Shown here one piece after another: positions 34,970 to 46,059 of a stretch of DNA of 64,000 nt (the stretch's first letter is position 1; each line of letters starts with the position of its first letter). The stretch is from Coriaria nepalensis (Eukaryota; Streptophyta; Magnoliopsida; Cucurbitales; Coriariaceae). The notes below the pieces were generated by a model. The model had not been told where the DNA came from, ran no database searches, and was given only the letters and a program-made list of their open reading frames with translations. The position numbers and the translations under genes were made by a program. The stretch is taken from NCBI GenBank assembly GCA_027186245.1, contig CP114483.1, positions 5,714,001 through 5,778,000 of the forward strand, in the 5' to 3' direction.

Positions 34970-36496
34970 TAGGGTGATGATATGGAATCCATCAACTCAT
35001 TATCATAGAGGTAAATCCTATGAGTGATGTACCTTATGCAACAATGAATCTTTTGCAAAGCAGTATGATTGAAAAAAGAGTTTCAATAAATCCATTATCA
35101 TGTTTGCATAAGGAATCACATGATTCATATGATCAATCTATTTAGGTTTAATAGTTAAACCATGCCCTGGGACAGATCGGGATATTGGCATGATGGAAGG
35201 ATTAGTCTGGTATAATAATAGTCACTATAGGTTCTTTTATGATTACTGGATCTTCGTGAACGTTTCATGTACTTCTCATTACATCGGGACACATCCACTT
35301 GCTAAAGGCTAATGTGTGTCTTGTGATTTAAGTTGCTTTGGTTATAGATGATTATCCTAAAGACTATTTGTTTTTGAAAAGGCTATTTTCAAAGTCCAAC
35401 GGTTCATTCGTATAGAATGGATAAAACTCACAAAGTGTTGTGTGACCCACGTACCATGTGAATGTAGAACCTAGTGAGTCATACATTATAGACCATTGGA
35501 TCATTGGTTCGAGTTATATTCTTGGAAGAGTTTGACTTGTTCTTAGAGAACTTGATTTAAAGAGTTAAATTATTAGTTAGTTTAAGTCACCACTTCACGG
35601 CTAGCACAACCAAAGTGTGATTTAGATTTTATTAGAAACTAAATAAATAATTAGAAAATTATTAAATTGACCAAAATAATAATTAAATGTAGATTTAATT
35701 ATTATTAAGTTAAAGAATAAATTATTGGTTAACAGGAAGGTCCAGTTGGATATTAAAGTGTTAAAAGGCCTAACTAGACCCACAGGGTTGGCCCAAAATA
35801 AAATTTCAATCTTATTGGGTAAATTTGAATACTTTTTTGGAATAAATTTTTATTTATTTTACTTCCGGAAATCGAAAAGTTAAACAATAAATAAAACATG
35901 AGCAATAGGGTTTGGGCTTAAATGCCAAACTGGGTTTAGGGCCCATTTCACATGTCTATTTAAATAGAATAAGATGAAACCCTATGGTAAACCTAGCCAT
36001 TTTGTGCTGCCGATTCTAAAAGACGAGAGAGAATATTCTCATCTTTTGCTCTCTTTTCAAGAATACATTCCTTCCTCTTAGAAGATTGAAAAAACATTAT
36101 ATGATGGTTCAATCTAGGAAGAACATTGAGTTGTGGGCCATGTGGATATCGATAGAGACTGGGTGATGGCTTCGGAATCGAAAAAGGAGGCAGCGGCAGA
36201 CGGCTATGGGAAGTGACGCCATGTGGCAATCCAATGGCTATAAGGCCAATTTTTTTGTGGAATACCCTTTGGGATTCTGTGGAGAAATCGGCATGGTATA
36301 TTTCCTACTTCTCTATCTCATTTCTTGAATTATAATAGTGGATTATAGGTGCTTGAAATCTACTCTTTCCAAATATTGAAAAACATAGTACATAGGCCTA
36401 GATCTTTGTAGTTCATTATGTGGGTCAAGATATCACGGGTCTATTTTTCAAAAACAAATTCTGCTTCGTGGTGTGAGAAAGAACCATCAGTTTATA
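34970..36496 (+). mobile_element. Copia LTR (type II), start missing
   Basis: Joins the gag fragment directly, beginning ~500 bases into the LTR (TATAGGGTGATGATATGGAATC, compare 5907 onward). TATA-like TATTTAAATAG near 35957. Ends CATCAGTTTATA at 36496, one base before a primer-binding site. A CG-rich patch at 36130-36230 corresponds to the GGCGGTGGCGACGG patch at 7083 in the first LTR. Confidence 0.75.
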
Positions 36497-36497
36497 G

Positions 36498-36510
36498 TGG
36501 TATCAGCGGC
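36498..36510 (+). other. Primer-binding site, initiator tRNA-Met type, degraded
   Basis: TGGTATCAGCGGC: the first nine bases match TGGTATCAG exactly, the rest is mutated. Position directly after an LTR end supports it. Confidence 0.75.
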
Positions 36511-37470
36511 TTACTTCGTGTGCCAGAAAGATAGATATGGGTTGATTGATTTGTTCATGGTCAAATTGTGCTCAAAATTGTGTTTTGAATTTTATTTTTT
36601 TCATGTTTTTGAGCTTGCTGGAATATTTAAAAAGGTGCTGGAAAATTATCTTGAAGATGTGATATCGGATTTCTAGGCCCAGAAATCCATACCTTGAATT
36701 ACTTTGGTAGCCTAAACGATTACCGCAGCCGCACTGTGACTCAGCATGTGTGCGTCAATCGGAGCCACACCGACAAGCGACATTGAGGTGGGGATTGGGT
36801 AGCCGAATAGTTTGGGTGTGGGTCCGCTTGGTTCAATTGGGTTCAAGTTAGGCCCAAACATGTGAGACACATGGTATTGGGCTTGATTTGGGCCGGATGA
36901 ACCAAATAGTAATTAAATTCTAAAAAATCCCAAATTGTTCGGAAAATTATATTATTGGAAATTAAGCAATCCGGTATTTTTGGAAGATTTGCATATTTAA
37001 TTAAAATAGTTGAATTATTCCATGTGATAGGATTAAAGCTCTTATTTTAAATGTTGATTTAAATTGATTTTCAATTAAATATGGAAAGCTCTATGATTTA
37101 GAAAGAGTTCTAAATTAAGGGAACTTAGGCAAAACAAAATCTTCCAAGCCTTGAAAGAGTTCAAGGGTGGTGGAATCATTAATACTCAAACATAAAATGA
37201 GCACGATTCAGCAAAGAATAAATTGATTGACAAATTACATGTATATATGTGAAAAGTGTTTGAATATGTGTATGTGTGTTAGATTTGATACATGGTAGGA
37301 TTGAAATATTAAATCTCATAATATTGAATAAGCATGTATGGAGTCTTAATAAGATCTAATAAAATAAAATCTCTTCTAGATTATATTAAGCTTGTAAGCC
37401 ATGTAAAAAAGTCTTGCATGGTACCTTCCAAGGTGTTACAATTAATTTGATACTAATCATTCATTAATCG
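36511..37470 (+). mobile_element. Copia leader, second copy, truncated
   Basis: Shares ordered blocks with 32916-34599, including the AAGCTTGTAAGCCATG..CTTGCATGGTACCTTCC block (37387-37430). It starts with a CG-richer portion (36720-36800, GCCGCACTGTGAC, ATCGGAGCCACACC) and stops at ~37470, where another LTR-like unit begins. Confidence 0.6.
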
Positions 37471-38973
37471 TGTAACGCCCGCCCGACTAGCTGTTTAGTT
37501 TATCAAACACTTTTCTAGGGAAACATGTACAGTTAGTAGGTGCATTACTTTCTTGTTTTTTTAAAAATTTTGTTCCTTAAAATTAACTTTACTTTCAAAA
37601 ACGGTTTGAATGATATACGTAATAATTTGAAAATACTGCGGAAGTTTTTTTCATAGAATAGTAATCCCAAAACTTTTTAAATACTTTATTTTTTATTTGA
37701 ATATACATATACGTACATATACATAAGTTTGTCTAAGAAAGTGCCAATTTTCAAACTCATTACTTACAAAGGTCGAGTCTCATATGTACAATCTCACGGA
37801 CTGATAGCATCCATTCGCATGTTCCTTAGCTTACCGCTTTACCTTGGTAATTTCCTACAACACATGGTAGACATCTATGAGCTAGAAGCTCAGTATTCTT
37901 TTTATGACTATCATGAGTTAGTACTTTTATGATCTATATCTAACGTGCATAAATTTCTATCATTCTACATACTTGGGCTCTGAGGATACTGCCACCAACA
38001 TGTCAACTGATATTTAATCAGTGGTTCGCTTATAACTGTTGCAACGATCCGCTTATGACCTTTTCTTTAACATTATTTAGGGTCCTTTATAATTGACAAG
38101 CGATCCTTCTTTCAACCTGGCAACACCTCACTTTTTTTTGTTATGCATGCTTATGCTTTTTATTTATCTTAGCATAACATTAATTTCTAGAAATATGAAT
38201 ATATGCACGTAATCGTAGTATGTTTAAAGTTTGTACTATTCTCAAACCATCTTGCTATATTATGTTCATTCTAGTTATGATCCTTATTTCTAGCATGATA
38301 ATCATAGTATTTAACTTCTACTTAGCATGCTATAATTATAATCCTAATGCAGACATAACCAAGTCATCATACTTAATAATTAATATTATCCTCAATTAAC
38401 ATAATTATAATCATAACAATAAACAAACAATATCTGGATGTTGCAGTAAGACTATACTTACAAAGGTTGGTTGATCGAAGATTTTGACTTTCCACTTTCT
38501 CTCTTTTCTTTCTTTTCCTTTCTCTCCTCTTTCCTTTCCTCTCTTTCCTTTCTCTCCTTTTTCCTTTACTCTCTTTCTTTCCTTTCTTTATTTTCTTTCC
38601 TTTCTCTCCCTTTCTTTTCTATTCTCTCTACATGCTTTTGTCGTAAACATCAAATAGGGTTTATATAGTATAATCATATATGCCTAAGATTGACACCTTA
38701 TATGGGGTCATATATGGTGTCATGACACGTATTACAAAGTCATATTTACCAATATTATTATTTAAACTTAAGCCACTATTCAATCTTAAAATTATAAAAA
38801 GGTCTCTGATTATTTTTATTGATAAAATTAGATATATGTAGGAATTAAAATTTACTAATAAGTTCACTTAAAATTTATTTTCTCATTAATATTCATAGTT
38901 CTTAAGAATGATTATTGGTTTGGTTGCATTTTTAATGCCATTAAATCAGATTTTTTCATTTATACTCGTAACA
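37471..38973 (-). mobile_element. LTR-like unit, minus orientation
   Basis: Bounded by TGTAACG at 37471 and CGTAACA at 38967-38973, a 7-bp perfect terminal inverted repeat. In minus orientation it has TATATAAACC (plus 38659-38668), followed by a purine-rich tract, then a U5 ending in GGGCGTTACA. This is the usual layout of a plant gypsy LTR. The 5-bp flanks (AATCG, CTTAG) do not match, so an intact solo-LTR insertion is not shown. Confidence 0.55.
38490..38632. repeat. Pyrimidine-rich tract (CTTT/CTCT)n
   Basis: About 140 bases of almost pure C/T on the plus strand, just downstream (minus sense) of the TATA box of the LTR-like unit; probably its transcribed leader. Confidence 0.8.
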
Positions 38974-39088
38974 CTTAGCTCAGAAAAATCCAATTTTGTG
39001 GATAGAATACATGACAAAACCTATAGCCTTGCGTAGTTCATTTGTTTCATACATTCTCTCTTCCTTCATGTCTTTGGTAACAAACTTT

Positions 39089-39434
39089 TTTTTTTGAAAG
39101 GTAAAAGTATATTTCAAAAAGCAAATTACAAGTGCACGGTGAGCAAAGCTCATAGTATCAAAAAAATAAAGAATACAAAAGCCTAAAAAAAAGGCGACCA
39201 ACACCTAGCTCAAAACAACCTAGCAATAAACCAGACATAAGACCAAAGCTTAAAAAATGAGGAGAACCCCAAAACATAGAGGGGGGCAAACCCCAACAAA
39301 AAACCTAAAGAACATAAAAAAAAACACACAGCAAGAAGAGAATAACAAATCACATCAAGGTTAAAGGCCTTGAAGTCAGTTTCCACAACTCCACAAAACA
39401 AGCATCATGCTTCCACACTTTAAAAAGATGGGCT
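39089..39434 (-). mobile_element. LINE 3' untranslated region and poly(A)
   Basis: Minus strand. It follows the ORF1 stop and ends in a run of ten T on the plus strand at ~39089-39098, that is a 3' poly(A). T/G-rich sequence before it (TTTTTGATACTATG, TTTGAAATATACTTTTACC) is typical for plant L1-type tails. Confidence 0.75.
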
Positions 39435-41690
39435 TCATTTCTTCTTCTTCTTCTTCTTACCAGAGCCATTAGTGTAATTACCATCCCAACCACCTTGCTT
39501 GGGATAACTTGAAGTAGGGTAAGAATCCGTGGAAACAAATCTAGATTCCCCTTCACTATCACTTTCATTCACCACCCTTGTACCCTTATTAGGGTAGGTA
39601 AAGGGTGAGAAGGATCACTATCCCCAACATGGTCCACCAAATGACCATTACGAATGTCATCTTCCGATTGATCCTTATCCAAATTATTAGATTTGTCAAC
39701 GTTGGGTTGTTCCAAAAGGGAGGTTTCAATCATCTCATCCTAAATTTGATCATCGCTAGGTATGCTTACTTCCACCATAGTAGTAGAAGATTGTTTACTT
39801 TTCTTGTTAACAAGTCTCCATTCCGAGTTGTTAGAAGGATTTTTAGTGTGGGAGGGAACTGGAGCAATAGGTACCTTAGCTAAAACAGTGACTTTCTTTG
39901 GACATTTGGATGAAGTATGCCCAAAAGAACAACAATCCTTACAAACTGAAGGCTTCCACCTATAATCAACCCTAATCGTGATAAAACGCCCCAAAGAGTT
40001 AATAAGGTCAAATTCCTCAACAATGTCATCATTTGCATCAATTTACACACATATTCTAGCAAAATCCCAATAAGTTCTATTGGTATATTATAGAAATTAA
40101 TCCAAATTGGAACTTTAGAAAAAACCATTCCTCGGTCCCTATCAAGAACCATTCCGGCTTTCCAAGTCTTCAGCACCATATATTTATTAAGAAAAAACCA
40201 AGGACCCTTATCAAGAATAGTGTTGACATCTTGGTCAGTTGAGAATTAGAAGAAGAAGAAGCCTTCCTTGTTGGAGTTTACTTTGATTAACAAATTGCCT
40301 CCATAACAGAATAGCAATGTTTTCAACCATCTTAAAAGGAAATTTTGAGTTGAGGAGGTAACCCATAATCACATTTTTCATGAGGGAGGAGCCCAATTTT
40401 ACAGCACTAGGAGGAGGGAAACAACCATGCGATCAAGGAAGGTTGAATATAACGTAGGTTGTATGAGGATTCATGTATAGAGATAGGTTTGACAATCTCA
40501 CTCCAAGATTTGGATGGTTCAGGGGGATCGGTTGGATTAGTTGGAGTAGAAGAGGGGTTCTTTGTTGAAATGGAGGTTAAGTTGTTGACTTTAGGTGGTT
40601 CAATAGGGATGGTTGACTATAGCTTTGACTTTGACTTTGACCATTCATCGGAGAAAGTGGTGGCCGGCCGATGCAAGGTGGTTGGCTGGAAAGTGGTTGG
40701 CAATTGGTGGCCGGAGTTTTGATAACCGGTAGTGGGGATGGGTTTGGTGAGGGGAAGGAAGGGTGGAGTATTTTTGGCCACACTGTTTTTTGATTTAAAG
40801 TGGCAGGGGGGTTTTTTTTGAATATCTGTAGGTGCTATGGTGACTTTATTTATGGGACCATGGGTTACAAGAGGGGAATCCTGAACATTAGGGGGCGGAG
40901 AGATGATAAGGGAGGATTGGGGGTTCTCAGTTGTATTAAAAGAAAGATATGGGGACTGACCTATGATTTTCTTAGGAGCCAAAGTAGAAGAAGCCAAGAC
41001 TTTTGTGGTCGAATCTGTAAGAAGCACTTCACCTGTCTGCTGGGGAGTATGCGACGTACGAGGTGTCATCTGCATCTCGTCGGATGCGTCAGCGGCTTGC
41101 AGGCGCGACAGCTTCACCTCCAGTGACATCCCGCGAGTGAAAGGACACGTGAGGTTTGGCGCCCGGTTGACTCCCATTTGAATTTTGAGAAATCTGAGTG
41201 GATTCCAGCTCAGTGTGGCAAGGGGTTCGCTGATTAGCTGCAGCTCTACCCGTCTGAGCTGACATCAGACACGACCCGGATGTGTTAGCGGGTGAAGAAG
41301 GACCGCCCGGTTGGGATGCGGGTAAACCCACCTGACCCGGTAGTTGACTATAGTTGACCGCCCCAATTTTCACCGTGTTTGATATCGGAGCTTCCACAGA
41401 CTCAGGAAAAATAGAAAGCTCATCTCTTTTGAGTTGCTCCAGGTCCAAAAGGAGGGATTTTGAATGTAAGATTTCTTCTGGAAGTGAACCATGAATAATG
41501 TAGTCTGCGAGTTTTGAGCAAGCATAAGGGTGCGGCAGCGTTGGAGGAGTGGGTTTCCTAAGAATTCCACGAAAGGTTTTGTTGTAATGGAGGGCAGCAT
41601 ATTTTGTTCCAGCTGAGGCTCCACCAAGAGACGCATTATAGCTTGAGGAGGTAAATGGTGATTTACGTTTCCAGATCTATAGTATAGGGA
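39435..41690 (-). pseudogene. LINE (L1-type) ORF1, nucleic-acid-binding protein
   Basis: Minus strand, ~750 codons with frameshifts. N-terminal part at 41660-41100 reads SLGGASAGTKYAALHYNK, then ADYIIHGSLPEE, then a proline/serine-rich region down to ~40617. The RNA-binding-like (DUF4283-type) region at 40400-40000 is damaged. Then at ~39990-39880 comes GRFITIRVDYRWKPSVCKDC with CSFGHTSSKCPKK, the CCHC zinc knuckle of plant LINE ORF1 proteins, intact in C, C, H and C. A KKKKKK run encoded by (CTT)n at 39438-39460 ends it at TGA 39435-39437. ORF1 coats LINE RNA. The stop is followed directly by a 3' untranslated region and poly(A): no ORF2. At the 5' side it abuts the copia LTR at ~41690. Confidence 0.8.
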
Positions 41691-41870
41691 ACTCCAAACG
41701 ACTTCAAACTTAAACCATCAGAAACTAGACTTCAAAGTACATCAAATAGACTTCTCATTTGCCTAGAATGATCTAGAATTGCCCTTTCAAATTCACTCCT
41801 TAATCAGCCTCAAAAAATTATACACTATGCAGTCACGAATTTAATGGCAAATTAAGTTTATTCATCAACA
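41691..41870 (-). mobile_element. 3' LTR of copia element, truncated by the LINE
   Basis: Minus strand. Starts TGTTGATGAATAAACTTAAT at 41870 next to the polypurine tract. About 180 bases remain before LINE text begins. Whether the rest lies beyond the LINE at 38974-39088 could not be decided: there is no second LTR to compare. Confidence 0.6.
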
Positions 41871-41880
41871 CCCCTCCTTA
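41871..41880 (-). other. Polypurine tract of the copia element
   Basis: Minus strand TAAGGAGGGG directly before the LTR start TGTTG. It is the primer for plus-strand DNA synthesis in LTR retrotransposons. Confidence 0.8.
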
Positions 41881-41883
41881 AAC

Positions 41884-42480
41884 TTAATTCTCTTCTGTCA
41901 TCATGCCGAGTAGATTTTTCATTTTCTCAAATAATCTTGTGGACAGTGGCCTTGTAAAGATGTCAGCTGCTTGGTCCTCGCTTTTCACATGTACCAGTTC
42001 TATCTCTTTTTTCTTCACGTGCTGTCGAATGAAATGGAACTTCAGGTCAATATGCTTGCTTCTTTCATGATGGATAGGATTCTTGGCCAATTCGATCGCT
42101 GATCTACTGTCCAAGTAAATTTGTGTGGCCCTCTCTTGAGTAAAATTTAGCTCCTTCAGTAATCTTCTCAACCAGATCATATTACACTCATAGCCTCCTG
42201 CTGCCTCATACTCTGCTTCACACGTAAAGAGTGTCACGACTAGATGTTTCTTCGACAGCCAAGTGAATGTCGTGTCCCCCAAAAAGAACACATATCTCAA
42301 TGTACTCTTTCGATCATCCACGTCACCCCACCAATCGCTATCAGAATATCCCACTAGCATGAAATCTTCGACTTTAGTGTAGCATAATCCAAGAGATTCG
42401 GTTCCCCGAATATACCGCAAAATTCTCTTTACTGCTTTTAAATGCGTGTAGACCGGCTCCACCATGAATCGACTTATAAC
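41884..42480 (-). pseudogene. Copia RNase H
   Basis: Minus strand, one open frame of 193 codons ending at the true polyprotein end (MMTEEN stop at 41884). It reads HLKAVKRILRYIRGT, then YSDSDWWGDVDDRKST (first acidic residues), then TCEAEYEAAGGYEC (catalytic E), YLDSRSAIELAKNPIHHERS (catalytic D), HIDLKFHFIRQHV and a DQAADIFTRPLSTRLFEKM end. All main catalytic residues are kept. It is separated from RT by a frameshift at ~42470. It removes the RNA strand during element replication. Confidence 0.9.
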
Positions 42481-43514
42481 TCAACGCGATAAGAAATGTC
42501 TGGCCTTGTGCATGTGAGATAGTGAAGACTCCTAACTAGACTTCGGTATTTGGTCGCATCTACTCGTTCTCCACCATCAAACTTAGAAAGTTTCGCCCCG
42601 GGTTCCATTGGTGTCAATACCGGGTTGCAATCCACCATTTTGTTCTTTTTTAGAACTTCTTTTGCATATGTTTCTTGTGACACAAAAATCCCAGTCTTTT
42701 CTTGTCTAACCTCCAGACCAAGGAAGTACTTCATCAAACCCAAGTCTGTCATCTCGAATTCCCGAGTCATCACTCTTTTAAATTCTTCTATAATTTCACT
42801 ATTGTTCCCCATAAAGATGAGGTCATCAACATAAGGAGCAACAAAGAGCAAATTACCTTCATTCTTTTTCATGTATAGTGCATGCTCGTATGGACATTGA
42901 ATAAACCCGTTCTTCTTGAAGTGAGTGTCGATGCGGGTATTCCAAGCTCGAGGTGCTTGTTTCAATCCATAAAGTGTCTTCTTCAATTTCAGTACCTTCT
43001 TTTCTTCCCCAATTTTCATGTACCCGGGTGGTTGCTCCACGTACACCTCTTCTTCTAGCACGTCATTCAAAAATGCTGACTTGACATCCATTTGAAAAAT
43101 TTTCCAATTGAATTAAGCTGCTTGAGTAATGAGAAGGCGAATCGTCTCCATTCTTGTAACCGGGGCAAAGACTTCATCATAGTCTATCCCCGCCTTTTGT
43201 CGATAGCCCTTTACAACTAGCCTTGCCTTGTACCGCTCTATCTCGCCTTGAGCGGTCATCTTCTTTTTGTATACCCACTTTACTTCTATGGGCTGACTTC
43301 CTTTTGGCAATTCAACCAGCTCCCAAGTTTGGTTTCGCTCGATTGCTTTTATTTCTTCATTCATGGCTACTTGCCACTTCTCATTTCGTACCGCTTCCTC
43401 GAATGTAATTGTTTCGGCATCCGCCAAAAGACAAATTAAATGTACCTCACTTTTCGAAGTCGTACAAATCTTGCATGCTTCGCATCCTTTGTTGTCTTGG
43501 CTCATCTTCATCAT
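42474..43514 (-). pseudogene. Copia reverse transcriptase
   Basis: Minus strand. One frame through 43514-42474 with a single internal stop (TAA at 43113-43115): ITFEEAVRNEKWQVAMNEEI, LVELPKGSQPIEVKWVYKKK, YKARLVVKGYRQKAGIDYDE, VFAPVTRMETIRLL, stop, then MDVKSAFLNDVLEEEVYVEQ, KLKKTLYGLKQAPRAWNTRI, active site APYVDDLIFMGN (42816-42840, YVDD intact), YFLGLEVRQEKTGIFVSQ, and TCTRPDISY. It is the best preserved retroelement enzyme in the window. Confidence 0.93.
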
Positions 43515-44530
43515 TGATTGTTGGTGGATTTTTTGGTGTGTTTGTTGGTGTAGTGATTGTACCGGTAGATGATTCTTCTTTCTCGAATATCACCTCCGTT
43601 CATTTTTCCCAATCCCACGAACTTGACTCGTTTGCATGCACATCTCGGCTGACCACTACTTTCTTCTCTATTAGATCAAACAACTTGAAACCTTTTGTCT
43701 TTTCATCATAACCGATAAAGATGTACCTTTTGCTTTTGTCATCGAACTTAGTCCTTCTTTGATCCGGTACAGGTGCGTAGGCCACACTACCGAACACTTT
43801 TAAGTGAGACATTGTTGGTTTTTGTCCGCTCCATGCTTCTTGCGGTGTTTGATCTTCCAACTTCACATGAGCGCATCGATTTTTCACATAGACTGCACAT
43901 AGCACCGCTTCCGCCCAAAATTCCTTCGGCATTTTCTTGCTCTTTATCATCGACCGGACCATGTCGAGAATGGTCCGATTCTTTCTCTCGGCCACACCGT
44001 TTTGTTGAGGCGAATATGGTGCAGTCAAGAATTGCTTAATGCCTTGTTCCTCGCAAAAATTCATGAAGACGGTTGATGTGTACTCCCCCCCGCCTTTATC
44101 TGACCTGACAGCTTTGATGAACATGCCGGTGGTTTTTTCTACTAACAGTTTGAACTTTTTGAATGAATTTAGAGTTTCAGATTTTTCTTTTAGAAAGTAG
44201 ACCCACGTTTTCCGAGTGTAGTCATCAATAAATGTAATAAAGTACCTTTTTTCACCAAAAGATTTTAGAGTGATCGGTCCACAAATATCGGTATGTATGA
44301 GCTCAAGTTGTTTTTCCGCACGGTATTCTACCTTTTTCGGAAATGAGGTCCTTGCTTGCTTGCCGAGTAAACATCCTTCGCAAAACTTCATGGTGTAGTC
44401 CATGTCCGGTAGCCCATGGACCATGTTCTTCTTGGCTAATTCCTTTAGGCCATCGTAATGAAGGTGACCGAATCTTAGATGCCACAACTGTGATTTGTCT
44501 TCCTTGTCTTCCTTGTAGACATTTTTCCCG
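43440..44530 (-). pseudogene. Copia integrase
   Basis: Minus strand. A 295-codon open frame (44487-43600) starts at MWHLRFGHLHYDGLKELAK (gag-pre-integrase zinc domain: H, H, then CEGCLLGKQ). The core has IHTDICGP (D1), RSDKGGGEYTS (D2) and NGVAERKNRTILDMVRSMIK (E): the DDE triad is intact. C-terminal KVFGSVAYAPVP and DDKSKRYIFIGYDEKTKGFK follow. A stop at 43600-43602 and a frameshift near 43445 separate it from RT; a frameshift near 44500 separates it from the protease part. Integrase inserts the DNA copy into the genome. Confidence 0.92.
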
Positions 44531-44536
44531 CACGTT

Positions 44537-44989
44537 TCACAAGTTAAGCTTGTACATGCGATTTTTGGCCATTTCGACTCGTGCTACCAAACGCCCTCGA
44601 TTGTCCTTTAATTGTAGTACCCGATTTTTCATGAATACCGAGTATCCCTTCTCCATGAGTTGCCCCATACTCAAAATATTGCTCTTAAGATCAAGTACAT
44701 AATAAACATTCTCGATTGTCCCTTCCATACCACCTTTTTGTAAATAGTGAACCGTACCTTAGCTTTTTAATTGGATCTTTGACGCATCTCCGAACAACAC
44801 GTGTCCATCTTCAACCTCCCGCATCTCCTTGAATAGGTGCTTATGCCCGCACATGTGGTTGCTTGCACCGGTGTCAAGGTACCAAACTGTGTCGCTATCG
44901 GTATTGATATCATTGTATGCCATCATGAGAAACCCTTCTTTCGTCTCATCCTCTCTGACAAGGTTGGTGTTCTCCTCCACTTTTTTCTC

Positions 44990-44990
<1 letters not shown>
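44537..44990 (-). pseudogene. Copia aspartic protease
   Basis: Minus strand, one frame with a single stop (TAA at ~44760). VWYLDTGASNHMCGHKHLF is the copia protease active site (D-T-G-A-S). HVLFGDASKIQLKS, the stop, then NVYYVLDLKSNILSMGQLME and NRMYKLNL follow. Cleaves the gag-pol polyprotein. It joins upstream to the nucleocapsid zinc knuckles. Confidence 0.9.
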
Positions 44991-45225
<235 letters not shown>

Positions 45226-45388
45226 GAAGCAGCCTACATCCACCGGCAACCTCCTATCATCTTATCCCCTCATCTCTTTTGACCAAGTTACCTGCCTTTC
45301 CACTGCAACACTTCCCTCCTCTCTCCACTTCCTCCAACCCTTCTAGATTCTTTCCCTCCATCTTTACGTACAAGGCACCCTACTTATC

Positions 45389-45514
45389 ATGGCTCTCATG
45401 TCTGATGAACTCTCTGCCTATTCTGCATCTTCTAACAAGGTTGAAACTATCTCCCATGGCGACGGTGGTGGAGGCCGCACGGCCTCCACCACCGTGATCA
45501 CTTCAAGTAGATAA
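45389..45514 (+). other. Small open frame after a CT-rich leader, possible gene fragment
   Basis: ATG at 45389 gives 41 codons (MALMSDELSAYSASS start, GDGGGGRTASTT middle, TAA at 45512-45514). A CT-rich stretch of ~160 bases (45225-45388) precedes it, which resembles a plant 5' untranslated region, and the ATG context (CATCATGGCT-like) is reasonable. I do not recognise the peptide. The frame runs through a perfect hairpin. It may be a captured exon of a host gene or chance. Confidence 0.2.
45462..45495. repeat. Perfect 15-bp stem, 4-base loop hairpin
   Basis: ACGGTGGTGGAGGCC, loop GCAC, then GGCCTCCACCACCGT. GC-rich in AT-rich surroundings. No T-run after it, and this is a plant context, so it is not called a terminator. 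Confidence 0.9.
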
Positions 45515-46059
45515 GCTTTGTTAACTTGTTTTGGATTCATTATCAAATGGATCAAAGAATCTATCATTACATAACTAACGTATTCTTATTCATCTAATAT
45601 GATCTAATCGATTATTTATAAGTGTTAGTTTGATTTGTATCATACTTTATTTCTTTAAAATCATTTAAGCTAATTTTGTTTTATCAACTTTGTTATACAT
45701 GCAAACACGATTCTAAATAGGAACCAATTCCCATCAGATAAACCATGAAAGATAATATCCAACATTTTCCTTTTAAAAGGAAGAGAAGTTATAAATCTTC
45801 TCACCAAAACCCAAAATAATGTTATAGTGGCATATTATATAAAGTCCTTTACACAAAACAAGGTGATAGGAAAAGATAAATAAAGCATGTACGGCTAATG
45901 TTATAACTTTTGCTCTATTTCCCACTCGTTGAAAACAATTCTCCTCTTCTTCAAGCTTTCTCTACTTCCTATACTATACATATTAATTTAAATATGAGTT
46001 CAATCTTTGGTATCTAATACCCTAGTAGAAAAACTTGCTTAGAGAATTATTAGCTTAGA
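45515..46059. other. AT-rich stretch without recognisable features
   Basis: No coding signal, repeat or element end seen. Confidence 0.4.

Noticed and set aside
34628..34972. 114-residue open frame as a real protein
   Set aside because: It is gag codons plus SINE sequence read through by chance.
38471..38668. Ser/Leu/Phe-rich open frame on the plus strand
   Set aside because: Pure product of the pyrimidine-rich tract in the LTR-like unit; no domain.
37471..38973. Solo LTR proven by target-site duplication
   Set aside because: Terminal repeats TGTAACG/CGTAACA exist, but the 5-bp flanks differ, so only an LTR-like unit is claimed.
40459..41181. Plus-strand open frames opposite LINE ORF1
   Set aside because: Antisense shadows of a GC-richer coding strand; the minus-strand frames carry the zinc knuckle and proline-rich ORF1 features.
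43223..43711. Hydrophobic plus-strand frames opposite copia RT and integrase
   Set aside because: Antisense shadows of strongly conserved minus-strand enzymes.
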